NCBI GenBank assembly: GCA_036785325.1
Contig: JAXIVH010000006.1
Coordinates: forward strand, 50,001-114,000
Direction of reading: 5' to 3'
DNA: 64,000 bases
Source: Urophycis tenuis
Lineage: Eukaryota > Chordata > Actinopteri > Gadiformes > Phycidae
Position 1 is the first letter of the stretch. Every line of letters starts with the position of its first letter. This document shows, piece after piece, positions 36,340-50,480 of the stretch. Under the pieces are notes generated by a model, which saw only the letters and a list, made by a program, of their open reading frames with translations, searched no databases and was not told the DNA's origin. The position numbers were made by a program, and so were the translations under genes.

Positions 36340-39300
36340 CTGAGCCAGGATTGGACATTTCTAGCCACCCCGGGTGTGGGCTTTATAAACAAATATAAAA
36401 AAATAAAAAATCATAACAGACCCCACCCCCATCACACGGTCAGGATTGGAAATTTCTAGCCATCCCGGGGGTGGGCTTTATAAAAAAAAAAAAAAATAAT
36501 AAAATCACAACAGACCCCCCCCCCCCCCATCACAGAGCCAGGATTGGAAATTTCTAGCCACCCCAGGGGTGGGCTTTATAAAAAATTAAAATAAAAATAA
36601 AATCACAACAGACCCCCCCCCCCCCCCCCCCCCCCATCACTGAGACAGGATTGGAAATTTCTAGCCACCCCGGGTGTGGGCTTTATAAAAAAATAATAAA
36701 AAAAACAAATTCATAACAGACCCCCCCCATTACTGAGCCAGGATTGGAAATGTCTAACCACCCCGGGTGTGGGCTTGATAAAAAAAAATAATAATAAAAA
36801 ATCATAACAGACAACCCCCCCCCCCATCACAGAGCCAGGATTGGAAATTTCTAGCCACCCCGGGGGTGGGCTTTATAAAAAAAAAAAAAAAATAATAATA
36901 ATAACAAGAGACCCCCCCCCCCCATCACTGAGGCAGGATTGGAAATTTCTAGCCAACCCGGGTGTGGGCTTTATAAACAAATATAAAAAAATAAAAAATC
37001 ATAACAGACCCCACCCCCATCACAGAGTCAGGATTGGAAATTTCTAGCCACCCCGAGGGTGGGCTTTATAAAAAAAAAAAAATTAAAAAAAAATCACAAC
37101 AGACCCCCCCCCCCCCCCATCACTGAGCCAGGATTGGAACTTTCTAGCCACCCCGGGTGTGGGCTTTATAAAAAAAAATATTTAAAAAAATTATAACAGA
37201 CCCCCCCCCCACCCCCATCACTGAGCCAGGATTGGAAATTTCTAGCCACCCCGGGGGTGGGCTTGATAAAAAAAATAAATTAATAAAAAATCATAACAGA
37301 CCCCCCCCCCCCCATCACAGAGCCAGGATTGGAAATTTCTAGCCACCCCGGGGGTGGGCTTTATAAAAAAAAAATAAAAAATAAAATCACAACAGACCCC
37401 CCCCCCCCCATCACTGAGACAGGATTGGAAATTTCTAGCCACCCCGGGTGTGGGCTTTATAAAAAAAAAATAAAAATAAAAAATCATAACAGACCCAACC
37501 CCCATCACTGAGCCAGGATCGAAAATTTCTAGCCACCCCGGGTGTGGGCTTTATAAAAAAAAAAAAAAAAAAAAATCATAACAGACCCCACCCCATCACT
37601 GAGCCAGAATTGGAAATTTCTAGCCACCCGGGTGTGGGCTTTATAAAAAAAAAAAAAAAAAAATCATAACAGACCCCCCCCATCACTGAGCCAGGATTTA
37701 AAATTTCTAGCCACCCCGGGTGTGGGCTTTATAAAAAAAAAATAAAAATAAAAAATCATAACAGACCCAACCCCCATCACTGAGCCAGGATTGGACATTT
37801 CTAGCCACCCCGGGTGTGGGCTTTATAAACAAATATAAAAAAAAAAAAATCATAAAAGACCCCACCCCCATCACAGGGTCAAGATTGGAAATTTCTAGCC
37901 ACCCCGGGGGTGGGCTTTATAAAAAAAAATAAAATAAAAAAAAATCACAACAGACCCCCCCCACCCCCATCACTGAGCCAGGATTGGAAATTTCTAGCCA
38001 CCCCGGGGGTGGGCTTTATAAAAAAAATAAATAAAAATAAAATCACAACAGACCCCCCCCCATCACCTGAGACAGGATTGGAAATTTCTAGCCACCCAGG
38101 TGTGGGCTTCATAAAAAAATAATTAAAAAAACAAATTCATAACAGACCCCCCCATTACTGAGCCAGGATTGGAAATGTCTAGCCACCCCGGGTGTGGGCT
38201 TGATAAAAAAAATAAAATAATAAAAAATCATAACAGACCCCACCCCCATCACTGAGCCAGGATTGGAAATTTCTAGCCACCCCGGGTGTGGGCTTTATAA
38301 AAAAAAAAATAAAAAAAAATCATAACAGACCCCTACCCCATCACTGAGCCAGGATTGGAAATTTCTAGCCACCCCGGGTGTGGGCTTTATAAAACAAAAA
38401 AAAACAAAAAATCATAACAGACCCCACCCCCATCACTGAGCCAGGATTGGAAATTTCTAGCCACCCGGGTGTGGGCTTTATAAAAAATAAAAATAAAAAA
38501 TCATAACAGACCCCCCCCCCCCCCCCATCACTGAGCCAGGATTGGAAATTTCTAGCCAACTCGGGTGTGGGCTTTTTAAAAAAAAAAAAAAAAAAAAAAA
38601 TCATAACACACCCCACCCCCATCACTGAGCCAGGATTGGACATTTCTAGCCACCCCGGGTGTGGGCTTTATAAACAAATATAAAAAAATAAAAAATCATA
38701 ACAGACCCCACCCCCATCACACGGTCAGGATTGGAAATTTCTAGCCACCCCGGGGGTGGGCTTTATAAAAAAAAAAAAAATAAATAAAATCACAACAGAC
38801 CCCCCCCCCCCCCCATCACAGAGCCAGGATTGGAAATTTCTAGCCACCCCGGGGGTGGGCATTATAAAAAATTAAAATAAAAATAAAATCACAACAGACC
38901 CCCCCCCCCCCATCACTGAGACAGGATTGGAAATTTCTAGCCACCCCGGGTGTGGGCTTTATAAAAAAATAATAAAAAAAACAAATTCATAACAGACCCC
39001 CCCCATTACTGAGCCAGGATTGGAAATGTCTAGCCACCCCGGGTGTGGGCTTGATTAAAAAAAAATAATAATAAAAAATCATAACAGACAACCCCCCCCA
39101 TCACAGAGCCAGGATTGGAAATTTCTAGCCACCCCGGGGGTGGGCTTTATAAAAAAAAAAAATAAAAAAAAAATAACAACAGACCCCCCCCCCCCCATCA
39201 CTGAGGCAGGATTGGAAATTTCTAGCCAACCCGGGTGTGGGCTTTATAAACAAATATAAAAAAATAAAAAATCATAACAGACCCCACCCCCATCACAGAG

Positions 39301-40110
39301 TCAGGATTGGAAATTTCTAGCCACCCCGAGGGTGGGCTTTATAAAAAAAAAAATAATAAAAAAAAATCACAACAGACCCCCCCCCCCCCATCACTGAGCC
39401 AGGATTGGAACTTTCTAGCCACCCCGGGTGTGGGCTTTATAAAAAAAAATATTTAAAAAAATTATAACAGACCCCCCCCCACCCCCATCACTGAGCCAGG
39501 ATTGGAAATTTCTAGCCACCCCGGGGGTGGGCTTGATAAAAAAAATAAAATAATAAAAAATCATAACAGACCCCCCCCCCATCACAGAGCCAGGATTGGA
39601 AATTTCTAGCCACCCCGGGGGTGGGCTTTATAAAAAAAATAAATAAAAATAAAATCACAACAGACCCCCCCCCCCCCCCATCACTGAGACAGGATTGGAA
39701 ATTTCTAGCCACCCCGGGTGTGGGCTTTATAAAAAAAAAATAAAAATAAAAAATCATAACAGACCCAACCCCCATCACTGAGCCAGGATCGAACATTTCT
39801 AGCCACCCCGGGTGTGGGCTTTATAAAAAAAAATAAATAAATAAATCATAACAGACCCCACCCCATCACTGAGCCAGAATTGGAAATTTCTAGCCACCCG
39901 GGTGTGGGCTTTATAAAAAATAAAAAAAAAATCATAACAGACCCCGCCCATCACTGAGCCAGGATTTAAAATTTCTAGCCACCCCGGGTGTGGGCTTTAT
40001 AAAAAAAAAAAAAAAAAAAAAATCATAACAGACCCAACCCCCATCACTGAGCCAGGATCGGAAATTTCTAGCCACCCCGGGTGTGGGCTTTATAAACAAT
40101 GATAAAAAAA
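36340..40110 (+). repeat. Higher-order pair, about 2.27-2.29 kb offset
   Basis: The CACACGGTCAGG variant at 36,433 recurs at 38,718 (offset 2,285). Then follow, in both copies, an aattaaaataaaaa tail, a cagacaacccc leader, CCCCGAGGGTGGG, a tatttaaaaaaat tail (37,179 and 39,450, offset 2,271), GAGCCAGAATTGG and GGATTTAAAATTT (near 37,694 and 39,963). The offset drifts by a few bases through homopolymer change. In the second copy a GATCGAAAATTT core has become GATCGAACATTT. Confidence 0.9.
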
Positions 40111-43100
40111 TAAAAAATCATAACAGACCCCCACCCCCATCACAGAGTCAGGATTGGACATTTCTAGCCACCCCGGGGGTGGGCTTTATAAAAAAAATAA
40201 AATAAAAAAAAATCACAACAGACCCCCCCCCCCCCCCCCATCACTGAGCCAGGATTGGAAATTTCTAGCCACCCCGGGGGTGGGCTTTATAAAAAAATAA
40301 TAAAAAAAACAAATTCATAACAGAACCCCCCCCATTGATGAGCCAGGATTGGAAATGTCTAGCCACCCCGGGTGTGGGCTTTATAAAAAAAAATAATAAA
40401 ATTATTTAAAAAAAAAATTAAAAAAATCATAACAGACCCCCACCCATCACTGAGCCAGGATTGGAAATTTCTAGCCACCCCGGGTGTGGGCTTTATAAAA
40501 AAAAAAAAAAAAAAAAAATCATAACAGACCCCACCCCCATCACTGAGGCAGGATTGGAAATTTCTAGCCGCCCCGGGTGTGGGCTTTATAAAACAAACAA
40601 AAAAATCATAACAGACCCCACCCCCATCACTGAGCCAGGATTGGAAATTTCTAGCCACCCGGGTGTGGGCTTTATAAAAAAAAAAAAAAAAAAAATCATA
40701 ACAGACCCCACCCCCATCACAGAGTCAGGATTGGAAATTTCTAGCCACCCCGGGGGTGGGCTTTATAAAAAAAAAAAAAAAAAAAAAAAAAATCACAACA
40801 GACCCCCCCCCCCCCCCCATCACTGAGCCAGGATTGGAAATTTCTAGCCACCCCGGGGGTGAGCTTTATAAAAAAAATAATAAAAAAAACAAATTCATAA
40901 TAGACCCCCCCCATTACTGAGCCAGGATTGGAAATGTCTAGCCACCCGGGTGTGGGCTTTATAAAAAAAATAATAAAATGATTTAAAAAAAAAAAAAAAA
41001 AAATCATAACAGACCCCCCCCCCATCACTGAGCCAGGATTTGAAATTTATAGCCACCCCAGGTGTGGGCTTTATAAAAAAAAAAAACTAAAAAATCATAA
41101 CAGACCCCACCCCCATCACTGAGCCAGGATTGGAAATTTCTAGCCACCCGGGTGTGGGCTTTAAAAAAATAAAAAATAAAAATCATAACAGACCCCCCCC
41201 CCCCCATCACTGAGCCAGGATTGGAAATTTCTAGCCACCCCGGGTGTGGGCTTTATAAAAATAAATGAATAAATAAAAAATCATAACAGACCCAACCCCC
41301 ATCACTGAGCCAGGATCGGAAATTTCTAGCCACCCCGGGTGTGGGCTTTATTAAAAAAAAATAAAAAAATTAAAAATCAAAATAGACCCCACCCCCATCA
41401 CAGAGCCAGGATTGGAAATTTCTAGCCACCCCGGGTGTGGGCTTTATAAAAAAAAAAAAAAAAAAAAAACATAACAGACCCCCCCCCATCACTGAGCCAG
41501 GATTGGAAATTTCTAGCCACCCCGGGTGTGGGCTTAGTAATAAAATAAAAAAATTAAAAAAATCATAACAGACCCCCCCCCCCCCCCCCCCCCCCATCAC
41601 AGAGCCAGGATTGGAAATTTCTAGCCACCCCGGGGGTGGGCTTTATAAAAATAAAAAAAAATTAAAAAAAAATTAAATAAAAAAATAAAAATTCATAACA
41701 GACCCCCACCCATTACTGAGCCAGGATTGGAAATTTCTAGCCAACCCGGGTGTGGGCTTTATAAAAAAAAAAATAAAAAAAAATCATAACAAATCCCCCC
41801 CCATCACTGAGCCAGGATTGGAAATTTCTAGCCACCCCGGGGTGGGCTTTATAAAAAAAAAAAAAAAAAAAAAAATCGTAACAGACCCCACCCCCATCAC
41901 TGAGCCAGGATTGGAAATTTCTAGCCACCCGGGTGTGGGCTTTATATAAAAAAATTAAAAAAAAAATCATAACAGACCCCCCCCCCCCGATCACTGAGCC
42001 AGGATTGGAAATTTCTAGCCAACCCGGGTGTGGGCTTTATAAAAAAAATAATAAAAAAAACAAATTCATAACAGACCCCCCCCATTACTGAGCCAGGATT
42101 GGAAATGTCTAGCAACCCCGGGTGTGGGCTTTATTAAAATAAAATAATAATAAAAAATCATAACAGACCCCCCCCCCCCCCCCATCACAGAGCCAGGATT
42201 GGAAATTTCTAGCCACCCCGGGGGTGGGCTTTATAAAAAAAAATAAAAAAATAAAAAATCACAACAGACCCCCCCCAGCCAATCACTGAGCCAGGATTGG
42301 AACTTTCTAGCCACCCCGGGTGTGGGCTAAATAAAAAAAATAAAATAATAAAAAATCATAACAGACCCCCCCCCCATCACACAGCCAGGATTGGAAATTT
42401 CTAGCCACCCCGGGGGTGGGCTTTATAAAAAAATAAAAATAAAATAAAATCACAACAGACCCCCCCCCCTCATCACTGAGGCAGGATTGGAAATTTCTAG
42501 CCACCCCGGGTGTGGGCTTTATAAAAAAATAAAAATAAAATAAATTCTTAACAGACCCCCCCCATTACTGAGCCAGGATTGGAAATGTCTAGCCACCCCG
42601 GGTGTGGGCTTGATAAAAAAAATAAAATAATAAAAAATCATAACAGACCCCCCCCCCCCCATCACAGAGCCAGGATTGGACATTTCTAGCCACCCCGGGG
42701 GTGGGCTTTATAAAAAAATAAAAATAAAATAAAATCACAACAGACCCCCACCCCCATCAAAGAGCCAGGATTGGAAATTTCTAGCCACCCCGGGGGTGGG
42801 CTTTATAAAAAAATAATAATAATAAAAAAAATCACAACAGACCCCCCCCCCCCCCCCCCCCCATCACTGAGGCAGGATTGGAAATTTCTATCCACCCCGG
42901 GTGTGGGCTTTATAAAAAAAAAAAAAAAAAAAAATCATAACAGACCCCCCCCCCCCCCCCCATCACTGAGGCAGGATTGGAAATTTCTAGCCACCCCGGG
43001 TGTGGGCTTTATAAAAAAAATTAGAAAATTATTTTTTTTAAAAAATAAAAAAATCATAACAGACCCCCCACATCACTGAGCCAGGATTGGAAATTTCTAG

Positions 43101-43660
43101 CCACCCCGGGTGTGGGCTTTATAAAAAAAAAAGGAAAAAAAAATCATAACAGACCCCCCCCCCCCCCATCACAGAGCCAGGATTGGACATTTCTAGCCAC
43201 CCCGGGGGTGGGCTTTATAAAAAAAAAAAATAAAAAAAAATCACAACAGACCCACCCCCCCCCCCCCATCACTGAGGCAGGATTGGAAATTTCTAGCCAC
43301 CCCGGGTGTGGGCTTTATAAAAAAAATAATAAAATTATTAAAAAAAAAAAAAAAAAAAATCATAACAGACCCCCCCCCCCCCCCATCACTGAGCCAGGAT
43401 TGGAAATTTCTAGCCACCCCGGGTGTGGGCTTTATAAGAAAAAAAAAGAAAAAAAAAATCATAACAGACCCCACCCTCATCAATGAGCCAGGATCGGAAA
43501 TTTCTAGCCACCCCGGGTGTGGGCTTTATAAAAAAAAAATGAAAAAATTAAAAATAATCACAGACCCCACCCCCATCACAGAGCCAGGATTGGAAATTTT
43601 TAGCCACCCCGGGTGTGGGCTTTTAAAAAAAAAAAATTTAAAAAAAAATTCATAACAGAC
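40111..43660 (+). repeat. Mixed units, no clear internal period
   Basis: About 36 units. Local points are a CATTGATGAG variant near 40,335, aaacaaacaaaaa tail near 40,592, a 23-C run at 41,573-41,595, a cataacaaatccc leader near 41,783, and a tail near 43,021-43,050 with a run of 8 T on the + strand. The block at 42,050-42,150 is a copy of the dimer family of 3-4.4 kb. No gene was found. Confidence 0.8.
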
Positions 43661-44710
43661 CCCCCACCCATTACTGAGCCAGGATTGGAAATTTCTAGCC
43701 ACCCCGGGTGTGGGCTTTATAAAAAAAAAAATAATAATAATAATAATAATAACAGACCCCCCCCCATTACTGAGCCAGGATTGGAAATGTCTAGCCACCC
43801 CGGGTGTGGGCTTAATAATAAAAAAAAAAATTTAAAAAAATCATAACAGACCCCCCCATCACAGAGCCAGGATTGGAAATTTCTAGCCACCCCGGGGGTG
43901 GGCTTTATAAAAAAAAAATAATAATCATAATAGACCCCCCATCACAGAGCCAGGATTGGAAATTTCTAGCCAACCCGGATGTGGGCTTAATAAAAAAAAA
44001 AAAAAAAATCATAACAGACCCCACCCCCATCACTGAGCCAGGATTGGAAATTTCTAGCCACTGCGGGTGTGGGCTTTATAAAAAAAAAAAAAATAATAAA
44101 AAAAAAAAAATAATAAAAAAATAAAAATTCATAACAGACCCCCACCCATTACTGAGCAAGTATTGGAAATATCTAGCCACCCCGGGTGTGGGCTTTATAA
44201 AAAAAAAAAATAATAATAATAATAATAATAATAACAGACCCCCCCCCATTACTGAGCCAGGATTGGAAATATCTAGCCACCCCGGGTGTGGGCTTTATAA
44301 AAAAAAAATAAAAAATAAAAAATCATAACACACCCCACCCCCTTCACTGAGCCAGGATTGGAAATTTCTAGCCACCCCGGGGGTGGGCTTTATAAAAATA
44401 AATAAATAAAAAAAAATCACAACAGACCCCCCCCCCCCCCCATCACTGAGGCAGGATTTGAAATTTCTAGCCACTGCGGGTGTGGGCTTTATAAAAAAAA
44501 AATAATAATAAAAAAAAATAATAATAAAAAAATAAAAATTCATAACAGACCCCCACCCATTACTGAGCAAGTATTGGAAATATCTAGCCACCCCGGGTGT
44601 GGGCTTTATAAAAAAAAAAAATAATAATAATAATAATAATAATAACAGACCCCCCCCCATTACTGAGCCAGGATTGGAAATATCTAGCCACCCCGGGTGT
44701 GGGCTTAATA
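43661..44710 (+). repeat. Tandem duplication of about 411 bp with AAT microsatellites
   Basis: A four-unit series (CCACTGCGGG core, mixed AAT and A tail, GAGCAAGTATTGG with ATATCTAGCC, long AAT tail) at 44,030-44,290 recurs at 44,450-44,710, offset 411-412. Three tails consist mainly of AAT trinucleotide repeats at about 43,731-43,751, 44,210-44,233 and 44,621-44,645, running directly into the leader aacagac and replacing its first bases. This is the clearest place where an A-rich tail has become a true microsatellite. Confidence 0.88.
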
Positions 44711-45081
44711 ATAAAAAAAAATAAAAAAAAATGATAACAAATTCCCCACCATCACTGAATCAGGATTGAAAATTTCTAGCCACCCCGGGTGTGGGCTTTA
44801 TAAAAAAACAAAAAAACAAATCATAACAGACCCCCCCCCACATCACTGAGCCAGGATTGGAAATTTCTAGCCACCCCGGGGGTGGGCTTTATAAAAAAAA
44901 AAAAATAAAAAAAAATCACAACAGACCCCCCACCATCACTGAGCCAGGATTGGAAATTTCTAGCCACCCCGGGGGTGGGCTTTATAAAAAAAAAATAATA
45001 ATTTTAAAAAAAATTAATAACAGACTCTTCCCATTACTGAGCCAGGATTGGTAATGTCTAGCCACCCCGGGTGTGGGCTTG

Positions 45082-45118
<37 letters not shown>

Positions 45119-47432
45119 AAAGACCCCCTCCCATCACTGAGGCAGGATTGGACATTTCTAGCCACCCCGGGTGTGGGCTTTATAAAAAAATAATAATAAT
45201 TAAAAAAAATAATAATAACAGACTCTTCCCATTACTGAGCCAGGATTGGTAATGTCTAGCCACCCCGGGTGTGGGCTTAATAAAAAATAAAAAAAATAAA
45301 AATCAAAATAGACCCCCCCCTCCCATCACTGAGCCAGGATTGGAAATTTCTAGCCACCACGGGTGTGGGCTTTATAAAAATAAAAAATAATAAAAAATCA
45401 TAAAAGACCCATCCCCCCCCCCCATCATTGAGCCAGGATTGGAAATTTCTAGCCACCCCGGGTGTGGGCTTTATGAAAAAAATAATAAAAATAAAAAAAA
45501 ATAAAAAATAAAAAGATAAAAATTCATAACAGACCCCCCCCCCCCCCATCCCTGAGTCAGGATTGGAAATTTCTAGCCACCCCGGGTGTGGGCTTTATAA
45601 AAAAAAAAAAAAAAAAATCATAACAGACCCCCCCCCCCCCCATCACAGAGCCAGGATTGGAAATTTCTAGCCACCCCGGGGGTGGGCTTTATAAAAATAA
45701 AAAATAATAAAAAATCATAAAAGACCCCGCCCCCCCCCCCCCCATCATTGAGCCAGGATTGGAAATTTCTAGCCACCCCGGGTGTGGGCTTTATGAAAAA
45801 AAAAAAAAAAATAAAAAAAAATAAAAAATAAAAAGATAAAAATTCATAACAGACCCCCCCCCCCCCCCATCCCTGAGTCAGGATTGGAAATTTCTAGCCA
45901 CCCCGGGTGTGGGCTTTATAAAAAAAAAAAAAAAAAATCATAACAGACCCTCCCCCCCCCCATCACAGAGCCAGGATTGGAAATTTCTAGCCACCCCGGG
46001 GGTGGGCTTTATAAAAAAAAATAAAAAAAATAAAAATAAAAATAAAAAAATAAAAATTCATAACAGACCCCCACCCATTCCTGAGCCAGGATTGGAAATT
46101 TCTAGCCAACCCGGGTGTGGGCTTTATAAAAAAATAAAAAAAAATAAAAAATCATAACAGACCCCACCCCCATCACAGAGTCAGGATTGGACATTTCTAG
46201 CCACCCCGGGGGTGGGCTTTATAAAAAAAAATAAAAAAATAAAAAATCACAACAGACCCCCCCCCCACCCCCATCACTGAGCCAGGATTGGAAATTTCTA
46301 GCCACCCGGGGGTGGGCTTTATAAAAAAAATAATAAAAAAAACAAATTCATAACAGACCCCCCCATTACTGAGCCAGGATTGGAAATGTCTAGCCACCGC
46401 GGGTGTGGGCTTGATAAAAAAAATAAAATAATAAAAAATCATAACAGACCCCCCCCCCCCCCCCCCCATCACAGAGCCAGGATTGGAAATTTCTAGCCAC
46501 CCCGGGTGTGGGCTTTAAAAAAAATAATAATAACATTATTTAAAAAAAAAAAAAAAAAAATCATAACAGACCCAACCCCCATCACTGAGCCAGAATCGGA
46601 CATTTCTAGCCAACCCGGGTGTGGGCTTTATAAAAAAAAAAATAAAAAAAAATCATAACATACCCCCCCCTCCATCACTGAGCCAGGATTGGAAATTTCT
46701 AGCCACCCCGGGGGTGGGCTTTATAAAAAAAAAATAATAATTAAAAAAAAAAATAATAACAGACTCTTCCCATTACTGAGCCAGGATTGGTAATGTCTAG
46801 CCACCCCGGGTGTGGGCTTGATAAAAAAAATAAATAAATTAAAAAAAAAATTCATAAAAGACCCCCTCCCATCACTGAGGCAGGATTGGACATTTCTAGC
46901 CACCCCGGGTGTGGGCTTTATAAAAAAATAATAATAATTAAAAAAAATAATAATAACAGACTCTTCCCATTACTGAGCCAGGATTGGTAATGTCTAGCCA
47001 CCCCGGGTGTGGGCTTAATAAAAAATAAAAAAAATAAAAATCATAATAGACCCCCCCCTCCCATCACTGAGCCAGGATTGGAAATTTCTAGCCACCACGG
47101 GTGTGGGCTTTATAAAAATGAAAAAAAATAAAAAATCATAAAAGACCCCGCCCCCCCCCCCATCATTGAGCCAGGATTGGAAATTTCTAGCCACCCCGGG
47201 TGTGGGCTTTATGAAAAAAATAATAAAAATAAAAAAAAAATAAAAATAAAAAGATAAAAATTCATAACAGACCCCCCCCCCCCATCCCTGAGTCAGGATT
47301 GGAAATTTCTAGCCACCCCGGGTGTGGGCTTTATAAAAAAAAAAAAAAAAAATCATAACAGACCCCCCCCCCCCCCATCACAGAGCCAGGATTGGAAATT
47401 TCTAGCCACCCCGGGGGTGGGCTTTATAAAAA

Positions 47433-47464
<32 letters not shown>

Positions 47465-48350
47465 ATAAAAATTCATAACAGACCCCCACCCATTCCTGAG
47501 CCAGGATTGGAAATTTCTAGCCAACCCGGGTGTGGGCTTTATAAAAAAATGAAAAAAAATAAAAAATCATAACAGACCCCACCCCCATCACAGAGTCAGG
47601 ATTGGAAATTTCTAGCCGACCCGGGGGTGGGCTTTATAAAAAAAAATAAAAAAATAAAAAATCACAACAGACCCCCCCCCCCACCCCCATCACTGAGCCA
47701 GGATTGGAAATTTCTAGCCACCCCGGGGGTGGGCTTTATAAAAAAATAATAAAAAAAACAAATTCATAACAGACCCCCCCATTACTGAGCCAGGATTGGA
47801 AATGTCTAGCCACCGCGGGTGTGGGCTTGATAAAAAAAATAAAATAATAAAAAATCATAACAGACCCCCCCCCCCCCCCCCCTCATCACAGAGCCAGGAT
47901 TGGAAATTTCTAGCCACCCCGGGTGTTGGCTTTAAAAAAAATAATAATAACATTATTTAAAAAAAAAAAAAAAAAAATCATAACAGACCCCCCCCCATCC
48001 CTGAGCCAGGATTGGAAATTTCTAGCCACCCCGGGTGTGGGCTTTATAAAAAAAAAAAAATAAAAAAAAAATCATAACAGACCCAACCCCCATCACTGAG
48101 CCAGAATCGGAAATTTCTAGCCACCAGGGTGTGGGCTTTATAAAAAAAAAAAAAAAAAAAAAAAATCATAACAGACCCCCCCCCCACCATCACTGAGGCA
48201 GGATTGGAAATTTCTAGCCACCCCGGGTGTGGGCTTTATAACAAAAATAATAAAATTATTTAAAAAAAAAAAAAAAAAAAATCATAACAGACCCCCCCCA
48301 CCCCCATCACCGAGCCAGGAATCAAAATTTCTAGCCCCCCGGGTGTGGGC
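44711..48350 (+). repeat. Higher-order pair, offset 1,739 bp, with internal duplication
   Basis: An AGACTCTTCCC leader with GATTGGTAATG lies at 45,022, 45,220, 46,761 and 46,959: two pairs 198 bp apart, offset 1,739. Later markers (CCACCGCGGG near 46,388 and 47,813; a taacattattt tail near 46,531 and 47,948) have an offset of only about 1,420, because the first copy contains an extra internal duplication of about 320 bp (CATCATTGAG unit, aaaagataaaa tail, CCCTGAGTCAGG) at about 45,424 and 45,744 that the second copy has once (near 47,161). Confidence 0.9.
45084..45113 (+). repeat. Longest A-run seen (30)
   Basis: A pure run of 30 A forms the whole tail of a TTGATA-class unit. Other long runs are 58,742-58,769 (28) and 5,466-5,490 (25). 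Most tails are broken by single T bases at irregular intervals. Confidence 0.85.
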
Positions 48351-50480
48351 TTTATAAAAAAATAATAAAAAAAACAAATTCATAACAGACCCCCCCCCCA
48401 TTACTGAGCCAGGATTGGAAATGACTAGCCACCCCGGGTGTGGGCTTGATAAAAAAAAAATAATAATAAAAAATCATAACAGACCCCCCCCCCCCCCCAT
48501 CACTGAGCCAGGATTGGAAATTTCTAGCCACCCCGGGTGTTGGCTTTATAAAAAAAAAAAAAAAAAAATCATAACAGACCCCACCCCCATCATTGAGCCA
48601 GGATTGGAAATTTCTAGCCACCCCGGGTGTGGGCTTTATAAAAAAAAAAAAAAAAATCATAACAGACCCCCCCCCCATCACTGAGCCAGGATTGGAAATT
48701 TCTAGCCACCCCGAGGGTGGGCTTTATGAAAAAAAAAAATAATAAAAAATCATAACAGACCCAACCCCCATCACTGAGCCAGGATAGGAAATTTCTAGCC
48801 ACCCCGGGTGTGGGCTTTATAAAAAAAAATAAAAAAATTAAAAATCATAACAGAACCCGCCCCCATCATTGAGCCAGGATTGGAAATTTCTAGCCACCCC
48901 GGTTGTGGGCTTTATAAAAAAAAAAATGAAAAAAAAAAAATTCATAGCAGACCCCCCCCCATTACTGAGCCAGGATTGGAAATGTCTAGCCACCCCGGGT
49001 TTGGGCTTTATACAAAAAAAAATAAATAAAATAAAAAAAAAAAAATAAATAAATAAAAATTCATAACAGACCCCCACCCATCACTGAGCCAGGATTGGAA
49101 ATTTCTAGCTACCTCTGGTGTGGGCTTTATAAAAATAAAAAAATTAAAAAATCATAACAGACCCCCCCCCCCCCCCCCCCCCCCCCCATCACTGAGCCAG
49201 GATTGGAAATTTCTAGCCAGCCCGGGTGTGGGCTTTATAAAAAAAAATAAAAAAAAATCATAACAGACCCCACCCCCATCACTGAGCCAGGATTGGAAAT
49301 TTCTAGCCACCCCGGGGGTGGGCTTAATAAAAAAAATAAAATAAAAATCATAACAGACCCCCCCCCCCCCCCCCATCACTGAGCCAGGATTGGAAATTTC
49401 TAGCCACCCCGGGTGTGGGCTTTATAAAAAAAAAAATAAAAAAAAAAATCATAACAGACCCCGACCCCATCACTGAGCCAGGACCGGAAATTTCTAGCCA
49501 CCCCAGGGGTGGGCTTAATAAAAAAAAAATTAAAAAAAATCATAACAGACCCCCCCCCACCCCCATCACTGAGCCAGGATTGGAAATTTCTAGCCACCCC
49601 GGGTGTGGGCTTTATAAAAATAAAAAAATAAAAATCATAACAGACCCCACCCCCATCACTGAGCCAGGATTGGAAATTTCTAGCCACCCGGGTGTGGGCT
49701 GTATAAAAAAAAAAAAAAAAAATCATAACAGACCCCCCCCCCCCCCTTCACTGAGCCAGGATTGGACATTTCTAGCAACCCCGGGTCTGGGCTTTATAAA
49801 AAAAAATAATAATAAATAAAATCACAACAGACCCCCCCCCCATCACTGAGCCAGGATTGGAACTTTCTAGCCACCCCGGGTGTGGGCTTTATAAAAAAAA
49901 AAAAAAAAAAAATCATAACAGACCCCCCCCCCACCCCCATCACTGAGCCAGGATTGGAAATTTCTAGCCACCCCGGGTGTGGGCTTTATAAAAAATAAAA
50001 ATAAAATAAAATCATAACAGACCCCACCCCCATCACTGAGCCAGGATTGGAAATTTCCAGCCATCCGGGTGTGGGCTTTATAAAAAAAAATAAAAAAAAT
50101 CATAACAGACCCCCCCCCCATCACAGAGCCAGGATTGGAAATTTCTATCCACCCCGGGGGTGGGCTTTATAAAAAAAAAAAAAAAAAAAAAAATCACAAC
50201 AGACCCCCCCTCCCCCCATCACTGAGCCATGATTGGAAATTTCTAGCCAGCCCGGGTGTGGGCTTTATAAAAAATAAAAAATAAAAATCATAACAGACCC
50301 CACCCCCATCACTGAGCCAGGATTGTAAATTTCTAGCCACCCGGGTGTGGGCTTAAAAAAAAAAAAAAAAAATCATAACAGACCCCCCCCCCCAATCACT
50401 GAGCCAGGATTGGAAATTTCTAGCCACCCCGGGTGTGGGCTTTATAAAAAAAATAAATAAAATAAAAATCATAACAGACC
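48351..50480 (+). repeat. Mixed units
   Basis: About 22 units of common classes. The GACCCCGACCCC leader with CAGGACCGG at about 49,459 is shared with 11,266 and 22,553. A 26-C run is at 49,162-49,187. One core near 48,310 has lost bases around GGATTGG (reads CAGGAATCAAAATTT). No gene or RNA was found. Confidence 0.8.
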
